IMG/VR virus record: IMGVR_UViG_3300026533_000007
Span: 1-44,283 of that record
Source: a virus
Strand: one strand, 5' to 3'
DNA length: 44,283 nt
Below the pieces are notes generated by a model. The model did not search any database. It worked only from the letters and a program-made list of their open reading frames with translations, and had not been told where the DNA came from. Below, piece after piece: positions 29,737 through 38,547 of the stretch (position 1 is its first letter; each line of letters opens with the position of its first letter). A program made the position numbers and the translations under genes.

Positions 29737-30393
29737 ATGGCTACTATTTTTGCTGATGGCACTGTCTTTACTAAGAGTAAACTAAATATGATAAATGTAT
29801 GTTTATTAGGGATTGGGGAAACACCCTTCATAGAGGGAACACTAGTAGATACATTACCAATAGGTACAGATGGAGAGACAGCTAAGAGAATTGTAGAAGG
29901 CACTATGGTAGAGGTACAGGCTAGGTCTTGGTACTTCAATCAGGACTATGACTTCCCACTAGTACCAGATAGCTTAGGATTTATTACTATGCCACCTAAT
30001 ACACTTAGAGTTGACTTTGGTAACTCAGAGTTCAAGCATAGATATACAATAAAGAATGGTAAGATATATGACTATAATAATAGAACATATGTTATAGATG
30101 AAACCTTAGTAGCAGATGTAACTTGGTTAGTAGATTATGGTGAGTTACCTCCTGAAGCTTATGAGTATATATCACTAAGAGCAACAAGAAAGTTTCAACA
30201 AAAGGTAATTGGAGCAGTAGAGACAGATAGTTTTACTGTAAGAGATGAGGAAGATGCTCTAATTAATCTACAAAGAAGACAACTACAATCTCAGGACTTC
30301 AATTTAGGAAACAGTAGAGTATCTACTAGAATACATAATGGTTACTTAATAGCAGGTCTATATGGTAATAAAGGAAGAAGGAGCTTTAATTAA
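29737..30393 (+). CDS. Tail tubular protein A (T7 gp11-like)
   Basis: The 218-residue protein (T7 gp11 has 196) shows the expected helical and loop order with LLGIGETPF near 16-24, then TMVEVQARSWYFNQDYDFPLVPD near 49-71 and YISLRATRKFQQKVIG near 140-155, as in podophage gatekeepers. It forms the ring between portal and nozzle. Its stop overlaps the next start (TAATG), as in T7. The gene start has AAGGAG inside the preceding HNH gene. Confidence 0.9.
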   Translation: MATIFADGTVFTKSKLNMINVCLLGIGETPFIEGTLVDTLPIGTDGETAKRIVEGTMVEVQARSWYFNQDYDFPLVPDSLGFITMPPNTLRVDFGNSEFKHRYTIKNGKIYDYNNRTYVIDETLVADVTWLVDYGELPPEAYEYISLRATRKFQQKVIGAVETDSFTVRDEEDALINLQRRQLQSQDFNLGNSRVSTRIHNGYLIAGLYGNKGRRSFN

Positions 30394-32672
30394 TGCCATC
30401 ACAACTAGTAAATTTTACACTTAGCAATTTAAGCTCTGGTGTTACACAACAATATCAAGAGGGAAGATTTGATAGTCAAGTTAATGATATGATTAATTGT
30501 ATCCCAAACTTGACTAGAGGAGTACTCAGAAGAAACCCTATTAACACTAGGGGAATATTACCAGGACTTCCTGCTAACCTCACTGATGCTTATGTGTATA
30601 CATATGATAGAGGTACAGGAGATGAGCAGTACATGGTTACTGTACCTGGTGATGGTAAGATATATGTACATAATGTCAATACAGGTATACTAAAATATAC
30701 ATCACCTACTAGTACTTATCTATCTCTAAGTATAGGACAAATAGCTAGAGAGACATTTAAAGCTATGACTATTGGTGATACTACTTTTATAGTTAATATA
30801 TCTAAGACACCTAAGTTTACTACAGCTACTACACCTACAACAGGTTTTAGTGATATGGCTTTCTATTGGATTAAGAAGACAGCCAGTGTAGTAACAGAAC
30901 AGAAGCAGACACAGACAGACCCTATCACTACAGGTAGCTACTTAAAAGGGTATACATATGACTTAAATGGTGAACAGCTAGTAGCTCATATAAATACACT
31001 ACCAGGAGTAACAGAAGTACAATTAAATACAGGACCAGATATAGCTACATACTTTGCAAGTAAAGCCTTAGCTGTAGTAGATAAATCATCTAGGTCTATA
31101 GCTTATAAGACAGGCTTCACAGGGTCAGATTGGACTTGGAGTGATAGCTTTGGAGATGAAGCTTCTCTGGGTGTATGGGAAACTATAGACTCAGCATCTA
31201 AACTTCCTGTAAACTTACCATCAGATTTAAATAACTTTGTTGTACAAGTAACTAGTGGTACTTCAGATGCCTTTGATGATTACTACCTACAATATGACTA
31301 CCCTAATAAGAGTTGGAAAGAAGTAACAAAACCTGGTGTACTCTTTGAGCTTGATGGCTCTTCTATGCCACATGCACTTTATAGATTAGCAAGTGGTAAC
31401 TTTACATTTAATACTTTTCAAGAAGTAGCAGCAGATGGATTATCTCTTACAGGTACATCAGCTTGGGGAGATAGAGTAGTAGGAGGCTCAGACTCTATAG
31501 AGGACCCTAGTTTCTTACTTAGTCCTATTATAGATATATTCTTCTTTAGAAATAGATTAGGGTTCCTTACTAAGGATAATATTATACTATCCCAGACAGG
31601 AGCTTATGGAGACTTCTTCTTACAGACTATACAAGATACATTAGATGATGACCCTATTGACTTAGCAGTAGCCTCTACAGATGTTACAGTACTTAGACAT
31701 GCAGTACCAACAGCAGGACAGCTAGTTCTATTCTCTGATGATACACAGTTTATACTTAGAGCAGATAATGGACCACTAACAGTCAATACAGCAGAGATAA
31801 CAGCACTATCTAATTATACATATGGTAAAGATGCAGATGCTAAAGCAGTAGGTAACAAGATATACTTCTCTTCTCAAGCAGGAGGGTTTAGTCAGATGTA
31901 TGCATATAATGTGACAGATGGAGGACAACAACTAACAGAAGCAGTAAATTTATCATTACACATACCTACATATATGAGTAATACTATTAATAAGATAGTA
32001 GGACATAGTGTATTAGGCTTTACTTTCTTAAAGGATAGTACTAACCCTAAAGAACTTACTGTACTGTCTAGTGTTAATAAACAAAATGATGAGTTACAGA
32101 GAGCATTTCATAAGTGGGAATTCTCTAAGAATATAGTAGATACTAGTATTATTAACAATGACCTATATCTCTTATTCTCAGATGGTGACTTATGTTATAT
32201 GTCTTTAGAGGTACCAGGAGATATAGATACTATAGTATATAATGATACACACTCAGATGGTATAGTAGATTACTTATCAGGTATAAAGTTCTCTGAGTTC
32301 TTTGTAAGAGATGGTAGTGGTAAAGGAACTACTAGAGGAAGATTACAGTTAAGAACATTACTATATACTATTAATGATGATAGTAAGTATCAGACAGAAC
32401 TTATTAGTACTACTAGGACAACCTCAACAGAAGGCTTCTATGGTCCTATATGGGATGACACTGATGTATGGGATGATACACTTAGATGGTTAGATGTAGA
32501 CCCTCTATACACTAGAGTATATATAGATGATAGTAAAGTTACAGTAATGAGTAATAGTAAAGAAGTTGAGATACTTTTTAGAAATAATAGTACACTAGCT
32601 ACTAAAGGCTTTGAGTTATCTACAGTTAATGCAGAGGCTTTCTTTAGTCAGAGAAGTACAAGAACAAAATAA
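30393..32672 (+). CDS. Tail tubular protein B, nozzle (T7 gp12-like)
   Basis: The 759-residue protein (T7 794) starts MPSQLVNFTLSNLSSGVTQQYQ, followed by a beta-propeller-rich body with SFLLSPIIDIFFFRNRLGFLTKDNIILSQTGAYGDFF near 370-406 and LVLFSDDTQFILRADNGPLTVNTAEI near 444-469, which are typical nozzle motifs. It builds the tip of the tail tube and holds the fibres. Overlapping start with gp11 suggests coupling. Confidence 0.95.
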   Translation: MPSQLVNFTLSNLSSGVTQQYQEGRFDSQVNDMINCIPNLTRGVLRRNPINTRGILPGLPANLTDAYVYTYDRGTGDEQYMVTVPGDGKIYVHNVNTGILKYTSPTSTYLSLSIGQIARETFKAMTIGDTTFIVNISKTPKFTTATTPTTGFSDMAFYWIKKTASVVTEQKQTQTDPITTGSYLKGYTYDLNGEQLVAHINTLPGVTEVQLNTGPDIATYFASKALAVVDKSSRSIAYKTGFTGSDWTWSDSFGDEASLGVWETIDSASKLPVNLPSDLNNFVVQVTSGTSDAFDDYYLQYDYPNKSWKEVTKPGVLFELDGSSMPHALYRLASGNFTFNTFQEVAADGLSLTGTSAWGDRVVGGSDSIEDPSFLLSPIIDIFFFRNRLGFLTKDNIILSQTGAYGDFFLQTIQDTLDDDPIDLAVASTDVTVLRHAVPTAGQLVLFSDDTQFILRADNGPLTVNTAEITALSNYTYGKDADAKAVGNKIYFSSQAGGFSQMYAYNVTDGGQQLTEAVNLSLHIPTYMSNTINKIVGHSVLGFTFLKDSTNPKELTVLSSVNKQNDELQRAFHKWEFSKNIVDTSIINNDLYLLFSDGDLCYMSLEVPGDIDTIVYNDTHSDGIVDYLSGIKFSEFFVRDGSGKGTTRGRLQLRTLLYTINDDSKYQTELISTTRTTSTEGFYGPIWDDTDVWDDTLRWLDVDPLYTRVYIDDSKVTVMSNSKEVEILFRNNSTLATKGFELSTVNAEAFFSQRSTRTK

Positions 32673-32685
32673 AGGAGATATTAAT

Positions 32686-34359
32686 TTGATATCTAAAAAA
32701 TTATACACAGGAGATGGAGCATCAGCTAGGTTCTTATCTGACTTCATAATCAGAAGCAGCCAGTTTGCTAGACCTTATGTATACATCTTTGATAATACTC
32801 TCAACCCAGATGGGACTGAGGATGTATTAGAGGATGGCACAACAGACCAAGCTAACCACCTATACCCTACTAACTTATGGAAGAGAGGAACAAATGTAGC
32901 TAATTCAGATGACTTAGTGTTTGTGGATAAGTGGCAGGTAGTAGATAATAGTATTCTATTCTTTACACCACCTCCAATGTCTACAAGTATATGGCTAGAG
33001 GTAGCAACTACAGCAGAAGAGTTTGGAGATACATTAGTAGCTCCTTCAGTTAAGAGAGCAGAGGATGCAGCAGCAGCTTCACTAGCTAGTGCTAATGACT
33101 CAGCAGCCTCAGCAGCTAATAGTAATACTTCAGCAACAGAGTCAGCTACAAGTGCAGCAGCAGCTTTAGTAAGTGAAGGTAATGCAGCTACTTCAGCTAC
33201 TAATGCAAATACAAGTGCTATACAGGCTAATACCTCAGCCACTAATGCATCTTCTTCAGAGATTAATGCTAGTACAAGTGCAGCAGCAGCTTTAGTATCA
33301 GAGAATAACTCAAGTACTTCAGCAACTAACTCAGCAGCTAGTGCAGCAGCAGCTTTAGTAAGTGAAGGTAATGCAGCTACTTCAGCAACAGAGTCAGCTA
33401 CAAGTGCAGCAGCAGCTTTAGTATCAGAGAACAATAGTGCTACTTCAGCAGCAGAGGCAGCACAGTCAGCTATAGATACTATAGATTACGGTAGAAAAAA
33501 CCTACTCATCAATGGTGGGTTTGATATATGGCAGAGAGGTGATAATTTTTTAAATGTCAAAACTACATACACTTCAGATAGATGGTATTTCAATACTGGA
33601 ACAATTGGTGATGCTAGCGTAACAAAAGCATTATCAAGTGGTCTTGATGGATATGGCTTATCATTTAATAAATTAGCATCAACACCATATTGTTTTGTTA
33701 CAAACAGTATAGAGAGTACACCATCATTAAAGCTTAAAACTGTTACAGTATCAGCAGAAGTTTATGCCACAAGTGGTGGAATTGATAAAGTTGAATTCGG
33801 TGTAATTGGAATAGACCAAAAAGATGTTAACCCATCTTCAGTTCCAACATTTATTTCAACAGAAACTTTTAACCTTGTTGCTGATACAAATAACATATTA
33901 ACTAAAACAATTGTTTTACCTGATTATGCAGATGACAATTATACTTTTGCAGTTAAATTCAATACCGGTGATTCTATAACGACACAAATAGGTACAATAT
34001 ACATTAGAAAAGTCCAACTAGAACAAGGCTCAGTAGCTACACCTTTTGAGGTACTACCTATAGGTGAGACTGATATGTTGTGTAAGAGATATTATCAGAT
34101 TGCTAATTTTAGATTTAGAGGATATGGATTTTCTGCGGGAAGATCTGAACAGTCTATTTTCATTAATGAAATGAGAGTAACCCCTTCTATTTCAGATATA
34201 GTAATAAACTCTAGAACCGGTTTTTGGGATACACTAAATGCTACTGTAGTAAGTCTTACTAATAATTTATTAGCAACTTCAACAGATGCCTCGAATACTA
34301 TTGTAGATTCAGATTCAATCTATGGCGGTATCGTTAAAGCAGATGCAGAAATATATTAA
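32686..34359 (+). CDS. Tail fibre with T7 gp17-type N-terminus and exchanged C-terminal domain, TTG start
   Basis: The start is TTG at 32686, with AAGGAG ten bases upstream; ATG-like codons farther upstream fall inside the nozzle gene. Residues 1 to about 125 are the anchor (KLYTGDGASARFLSDFIIR, VYIFDNTL, SIWLEVATTAEEFGDTL) that joins the fibre to the tail. Residues about 126-265 are Ala/Ser/Thr repeats (TSAAAALVSE four times), a likely trimeric coiled shaft. From NLLINGGFDIWQRGD (about 270) to the end (557) is a beta-rich receptor-binding part with CpG and a GATC otherwise rare in the genome. It likely fixes the host range. Confidence 0.92.
   Translation: MISKKLYTGDGASARFLSDFIIRSSQFARPYVYIFDNTLNPDGTEDVLEDGTTDQANHLYPTNLWKRGTNVANSDDLVFVDKWQVVDNSILFFTPPPMSTSIWLEVATTAEEFGDTLVAPSVKRAEDAAAASLASANDSAASAANSNTSATESATSAAAALVSEGNAATSATNANTSAIQANTSATNASSSEINASTSAAAALVSENNSSTSATNSAASAAAALVSEGNAATSATESATSAAAALVSENNSATSAAEAAQSAIDTIDYGRKNLLINGGFDIWQRGDNFLNVKTTYTSDRWYFNTGTIGDASVTKALSSGLDGYGLSFNKLASTPYCFVTNSIESTPSLKLKTVTVSAEVYATSGGIDKVEFGVIGIDQKDVNPSSVPTFISTETFNLVADTNNILTKTIVLPDYADDNYTFAVKFNTGDSITTQIGTIYIRKVQLEQGSVATPFEVLPIGETDMLCKRYYQIANFRFRGYGFSAGRSEQSIFINEMRVTPSISDIVINSRTGFWDTLNATVVSLTNNLLATSTDASNTIVDSDSIYGGIVKADAEIY
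33061..33475 (+). repeat. Imperfect tandem repeats in the fibre shaft
   Basis: AGTGCAGCAGCAGCTTTAGTA recurs four times (near 33151, 33277, 33340 and 33401) inside about 60-bp units that code TSAAAALVSE and nearby TSATESATS. Repeats in a fibre shaft can change copy number and so fibre length. Confidence 0.85.
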
Positions 34360-34369
34360 GGAAAACAAA

Positions 34370-34825
34370 ATGATAATAACTAAATTAAAATACACAGAAG
34401 ATACTCTTAATTGGGTATCTATAGAGTTTGAAGATGGAACTAAAGGACAGTCCAGTTTATTAGATGGTATTAGCAGACAGTATACAGATGATGTTCAAGC
34501 ATACTTAGATGCTGGTGGAATAGTAGAACCACAGTATACACAAGCTGAACTAGATAAGATGGAAGCTGATAGATTAGATGCTGAATGGAAAGATAGTAGA
34601 GCTAAAGCAGTAAGTGAGATAACTGTAACAGCTAGTGGAAAGGTATTTGATGGTAATGAGAAAGCCCAAGATAGAATGAGTAGGGCTATATTAGTAATGG
34701 ATAATGTAGAGACTACTACTTGGGTATTAGCAGATAATACTATAGATAATACTGTAACTAGAGCAGAGCTGTCAGAGGCTCTTAAGCTATCAGGAGCAGC
34801 ACAGACAGCCTTATGGGTTAAGTAG
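34370..34825 (+). CDS. DUF4376-like fibre-associated protein
   Basis: ATG at 34370 follows AAGGAAAACAAA; the upstream ATG 48 bases earlier is inside the fibre gene. The 151-residue protein begins as MIITKLKYTEDTLNWVSIEFEDG, passes through DVQAYLDAGGIVEPQYTQAELDKMEADRLDAEWKDSRAKAV and ends with WVLADNT and LSEALKLSGAAQTALWVK. This is the arrangement of DUF4376 proteins found beside tail fibres, where they are thought to help folding or cap the fibre. Family name from pattern recall, function inferred. Confidence 0.6.
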   Translation: MIITKLKYTEDTLNWVSIEFEDGTKGQSSLLDGISRQYTDDVQAYLDAGGIVEPQYTQAELDKMEADRLDAEWKDSRAKAVSEITVTASGKVFDGNEKAQDRMSRAILVMDNVETTTWVLADNTIDNTVTRAELSEALKLSGAAQTALWVK

Positions 34826-34848
34826 GTTAGTAAGTGTCTTGTAGGGGT

Positions 34849-34871
34849 CTTAAAAGGACTCTCACAGGGTA
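34849..34871 (+). promoter_or_regulatory. Repeated intergenic element, copy 3 (partial)
   Basis: CTTAAAAGGACTCTCACAGGGTA matches the second half of the element at 4630-4653. It lies in the 84-base gap before the internal virion genes. GTAGGGG upstream recalls the first half but is diverged. Confidence 0.35.
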
Positions 34872-34909
34872 CTAAGGTAATCTAATAGGATAAGAAGGAG
34901 AGAGAAGAG

Positions 34910-35293
34910 ATGATTAGAACTATAGAGGACAGATTAAAGGAACATTTACCAGATAGATATGCAGATACATTAGCTTGTTATGATATGTGGGAGCACCAAG
35001 ATTGGGAAGATATAGCAGAGGATGGAGAACTAGTAGGGTTTATTAGTTACTTCCTATTAGACTTTAAGTTTGATATGATAATTACAGCTGCTAAGGATAA
35101 TAGGTTCAGTAAGGCACAATGGAGAATACTTAGGGATACTATTAAGTATAGAACTAAACCTATAAGAATACAATCAGACCCTAACAACTTAGCCCTACAT
35201 AAGGGGGCAGCTAGACTAGGAGGTACATTTGTTGAGGATGAGATACACTTTCCTGAGCCAGGATATACATATATAAACAATAAAGAGGAGTAA
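34910..35293 (+). CDS. Internal virion protein A-like (T7 gp13 position), acetyltransferase-like fold
   Basis: The 127-residue protein has the same place (just before gp14) and size as T7 gp13 (138 residues). The second half KAQWRILRDTIKYRTKPIRIQSDPNNLALHKGAARLGGTFVEDEIHF follows the strand-helix-strand order seen in GNAT-like and gp13 proteins (neighbour residues N-x-xLHKGAARLGG). T7 gp13 helps virion assembly. Sequence identity looks low; role inferred from place. Ribosome binding site AAGGAGAGAGAAGAG. Confidence 0.6.
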   Translation: MIRTIEDRLKEHLPDRYADTLACYDMWEHQDWEDIAEDGELVGFISYFLLDFKFDMIITAAKDNRFSKAQWRILRDTIKYRTKPIRIQSDPNNLALHKGAARLGGTFVEDEIHFPEPGYTYINNKEE

Positions 35294-35298
35294 CAAGA

Positions 35299-35871
35299 AT
35301 GAGCCCATTACTATTAATAGCAGCAGCAGGTGGAGCAGTTGTAGGAGCAGGACTTAAGTTCCTAGAAATAGATGCAGAAGCTAAAAAGCAAGAAGCAGCT
35401 ATTAAGGCTAGAAGATTAGGAGCTAAGATGCAGTTTAGTGCTGTAGAGGATAGTACTAATATTATGAAAGCAACTACTAGAGAGCAGACAGTTAATGCTG
35501 TAGGTGAAACTCTTAGAGCAGGGTACAATAATAGTACTAAGACTAAGCAAGCAGTAGATAAAGCTGTAGGTACATCAATAGCTAAACAGGAAGGACTTAC
35601 TTCAGGTAGGTCACAAGGTAGAGCTATGGTTAGTCTGTATGTACAAGGAAGTAAAGCTGTACAAGAGTCAGATGCACAGACTAAGATGTCTATTAATAAA
35701 CTAGTAGACCAACAAGATAAAATAAGTAATGACTTAAATAATAAACTATTACAAGCTCATCAAGAGTTAGCGGCAGTATTATCAGATGAAGGTCCTAAGA
35801 TAGATGGTACAGTAGCTATTATAGGTGCTGGTATATCAGGAGCAACCTCATTTGCAGGTATGGCTAAGTAA
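35299..35871 (+). CDS. Internal virion protein B (T7 gp14-like)
   Basis: The 190-residue protein (T7 196) starts with LLLIAAAGGAVVGAGLKFLE (residues about 4-24), a hydrophobic helix, then long Ala/Gln/Lys helices with NNKLLQAHQELAAVLSDEGPK, and ends with a Gly-rich hydrophobic stretch IGAGISGATSFAGMAK. This is the plan of gp14, which is ejected first and makes a pore in the outer membrane. Followed by gp15- and gp16-like genes. Confidence 0.85.
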   Translation: MSPLLLIAAAGGAVVGAGLKFLEIDAEAKKQEAAIKARRLGAKMQFSAVEDSTNIMKATTREQTVNAVGETLRAGYNNSTKTKQAVDKAVGTSIAKQEGLTSGRSQGRAMVSLYVQGSKAVQESDAQTKMSINKLVDQQDKISNDLNNKLLQAHQELAAVLSDEGPKIDGTVAIIGAGISGATSFAGMAK

Positions 35872-35890
35872 ATAATAAGGAGAAGTTAAA

Positions 35891-38536
35891 ATGGCAGAAG
35901 CCCTATTTGGAACAAACATAACAGAAGTAGGTGTAAACTTACAAGGAGCTAAGACTCAAGCATTAAAGGCACAGAGCATAGCTAACAGTGATACAGGTCT
36001 AGAAGGGGTTTCTGAACTAGTAACAGGAGCAGTTAATACTTATACTACTACTAAGAAGACAATAGACTCTAATAAAGCTAGTATGGACTATATTAATATG
36101 GTCACATCTGAGCAGTACTTAGACTTAGATGATGTAGGAAAGGCTGAACAGCTAGAGAACATTTATGGGGGTCTTGCAGAGGAACCTTCTGCTTATGTAT
36201 CTACATTTAAGTCTCTATCTTCAGGAGAATTTGTTAGAGCAGATAAAGGAAGAAGAACTAAAGAGAATAATGCATTATATAACTCTGCATACTCATCCTC
36301 TTTAGCCTATGCAGAAGCACCTTCAGGACAGATTAAAGAAGGAGGAGAAGGGAGAGTCTCTGACTTGATAACTAATGAAGAAGCTGGTAAGACTAAAGCA
36401 GACTTTGTTAATGATTATACTAAAGCTAACCCTCAATTAGAGAAGGTAGTTGTATCTAGGTCTTTACTGGCGGGGGCTTATCAAGAGATTGAGGCAGCTA
36501 TAAGTATGGCAGATAGAACAGAAGAAGGATTAGCTACACTTAGACAAGATATAGCAGACATTAAGGCACCTTATGAGTCTCCTATGTTCCTTACTACTAG
36601 AGAAAAACAAGGACAAGAATATGTTAATGCTCTAGAGAGAGGTATGCAGACACAACTTAAAGGGTTTGAGGCTGAGATTAAGAACAACCACTATAGTAAA
36701 CTAGCAGCTAATGCTAAGGATGGTTATAGAGCTTTACCTAGTACTATGTATCCTTCTATTGATGCTACAGCTAGCAACCCTCTAGCAGCAGAGAAGCAGA
36801 AGCAAGAGGTAGATAAGAAGTATCAAGAAAGAACACAGGCTGATGTATATAATAGTACATACCCTGTAGGAGATAGACCAGGAGCATTACCATTAGATAA
36901 CCCCCTATTAAAGAAAGAGAGACAAGCAGCAGTAACTAAAGAACTATTCTCTAGATTTTTAGTGGGAGACTCTGAGAACTTTACTAGGATAGCAGATAAT
37001 GAAGGACAGCTTACTAGAGAAATAGGTCAGAGTATCTTAGTACAGTTTAATAAGTCTAGCACTAATGAAGAGATTAATAGTATACTAGATAGAGTTAAAG
37101 AGATTAATGAACAGCCTAGTGGGGCTAGAGTACTTAGACAAATGTTCACAGATGATGAGTATACTAGAGTACTAGGTGTATCTTATATGAGTCAAGCTAG
37201 ACCTGATTGGGATATGAAACAAGTAAAAGACTTTGTAGACCAAGCACAACAAGCTACTACTACAGTTAAACTCTCTCCTAGTGATAACTCTAAGATATTT
37301 GATTTAGCAGTTAAGCTGGGTACACAAGGGGATAAGTTCTTAAGTGTAGTACAAGGACTAACTAAAATTAATCCACAATTAGCTCTTGATGAGTATAAGA
37401 ATATAGCCAGAAACTTTAGTGACCAAATAGGAGAAGACTCCTCAGGTATTAAAGTAGATAAGAGTATGGCTAATAATCCAGCAGAGCACAGAGATATAAT
37501 AGACCCTGAGCAGGTAGACAAGGCTATTAATAGTGCTCTACCAACAGGTACTACTTCTAAAGTGTTTCTACCTAATAACATAGTAGTAGCTAAGAATGAT
37601 TGGTCAGGTACAATAGATGTTAGAGATGTATCTAATACTATACAAGAGTCTGAGAGTAATACAACTACTAGACTATTAGATGAACATGATGCTGAGGCTG
37701 AAGCTATTAAGACTGACCCTCTTGCAGGAGCAAGTAAAGCTATTAAATCTTTCACAAGAGTAATAATAGATAACATAGCATCAGTACCAGCAGGTGCAGT
37801 AGATGTAGCAGGTACACTAGTAGATAGGTTTCAAGACCATCTATTTAATAGTATGACTACAGGACAGAAAGAGTTCTTTAAAGGTTGGAAGCCTAATCAG
37901 ATTAAAGAAGCAGCATCTAGTGAGTTTGTATTATCTTTAGAGGCAGCTAAGATGGAGTTACCTACTGTTATTAATGAACCACCAGCTAATGATACTATGA
38001 GTACACAAGATAAGTTTATGGTAGAGCAGGGGCTTAAAGATAATCAACATAAGGTAGCTAAAATAGATGAAGCTATAGTAGTTGCAGCTAAGAAGTCTAA
38101 AGGAACTATAAATGTTAGAAATAATAATCTAGGAAATATTAAACTGTTAAAGGCTAATAATTGGAATGGACAGAGTAATACAGGAAGTGGGGAAGTATTT
38201 GCCTCTTTTGATACTCCTGAACATGGTATAAGAGCACTTAGAAAAGTAGTAAGTAAGAATATCTCTGCTACTAATAATTATGAAGAGTATGTTAATAGAT
38301 ATGCCTCTGAGCCTAAAGAGCAGGAACACTATAGATTAACAGGAGAGCTACTACCACACCTTAAAAACTATGCTAAAATAATAGCTAAGAGTCAGGGGGT
38401 AACCAACATAAAGAAAGGTTTTGCTGATGTAAATATGCTTAAGTGGATTAAGGCTACAGCACAAGCTGAGGGAGGAGTAAAGGCATTAGAGTACTTTACA
38501 GATGATATAATTAATAGAGGCATTAAAATGAAATAA
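35891..38536 (+). CDS. Internal virion protein C (T7 gp15-like) with C-terminal peptidoglycan hydrolase domain
   Basis: The 881-residue protein is longer than T7 gp15 (747). Residues 1 to about 730 are helical and variable, as in ejectosome core proteins. The extra end, about 738-881, contains NNNLGNIK, NWNGQSN, FASFDTPEHGIRALRK, YVNRYASEPKEQEHY and ends YFTDDIINRGIKMK, a pattern of phage murein-degrading domains (NxxGN...W.G...F..F.sp..GirA). In T7 the transglycosylase is in gp16, so the enzyme domain seems to have moved here. It would open the cell wall for DNA entry. The ribosome binding site is AAGGAGAAGTTAAA. Confidence 0.85.
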   Translation: MAEALFGTNITEVGVNLQGAKTQALKAQSIANSDTGLEGVSELVTGAVNTYTTTKKTIDSNKASMDYINMVTSEQYLDLDDVGKAEQLENIYGGLAEEPSAYVSTFKSLSSGEFVRADKGRRTKENNALYNSAYSSSLAYAEAPSGQIKEGGEGRVSDLITNEEAGKTKADFVNDYTKANPQLEKVVVSRSLLAGAYQEIEAAISMADRTEEGLATLRQDIADIKAPYESPMFLTTREKQGQEYVNALERGMQTQLKGFEAEIKNNHYSKLAANAKDGYRALPSTMYPSIDATASNPLAAEKQKQEVDKKYQERTQADVYNSTYPVGDRPGALPLDNPLLKKERQAAVTKELFSRFLVGDSENFTRIADNEGQLTREIGQSILVQFNKSSTNEEINSILDRVKEINEQPSGARVLRQMFTDDEYTRVLGVSYMSQARPDWDMKQVKDFVDQAQQATTTVKLSPSDNSKIFDLAVKLGTQGDKFLSVVQGLTKINPQLALDEYKNIARNFSDQIGEDSSGIKVDKSMANNPAEHRDIIDPEQVDKAINSALPTGTTSKVFLPNNIVVAKNDWSGTIDVRDVSNTIQESESNTTTRLLDEHDAEAEAIKTDPLAGASKAIKSFTRVIIDNIASVPAGAVDVAGTLVDRFQDHLFNSMTTGQKEFFKGWKPNQIKEAASSEFVLSLEAAKMELPTVINEPPANDTMSTQDKFMVEQGLKDNQHKVAKIDEAIVVAAKKSKGTINVRNNNLGNIKLLKANNWNGQSNTGSGEVFASFDTPEHGIRALRKVVSKNISATNNYEEYVNRYASEPKEQEHYRLTGELLPHLKNYAKIIAKSQGVTNIKKGFADVNMLKWIKATAQAEGGVKALEYFTDDIINRGIKMK

Positions 38537-38547
38537 GGAGAAATATA

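Noticed and set aside
32775-33434. Long antisense frame opposite the fibre shaft
   Set aside because: It mirrors the Ala/Ser repeat codons in the sense gene, has no ribosome binding site, and all other genes are on the + strand.
33061-33475. CRISPR-like repeats
   Set aside because: The repeats are in frame, variable in spacing, and code the fibre shaft; no spacer pattern is present.
37192-37776. Antisense frame opposite the gp15-like gene
   Set aside because: No ribosome binding site or recognisable protein pattern; it is a shadow of the sense gene.
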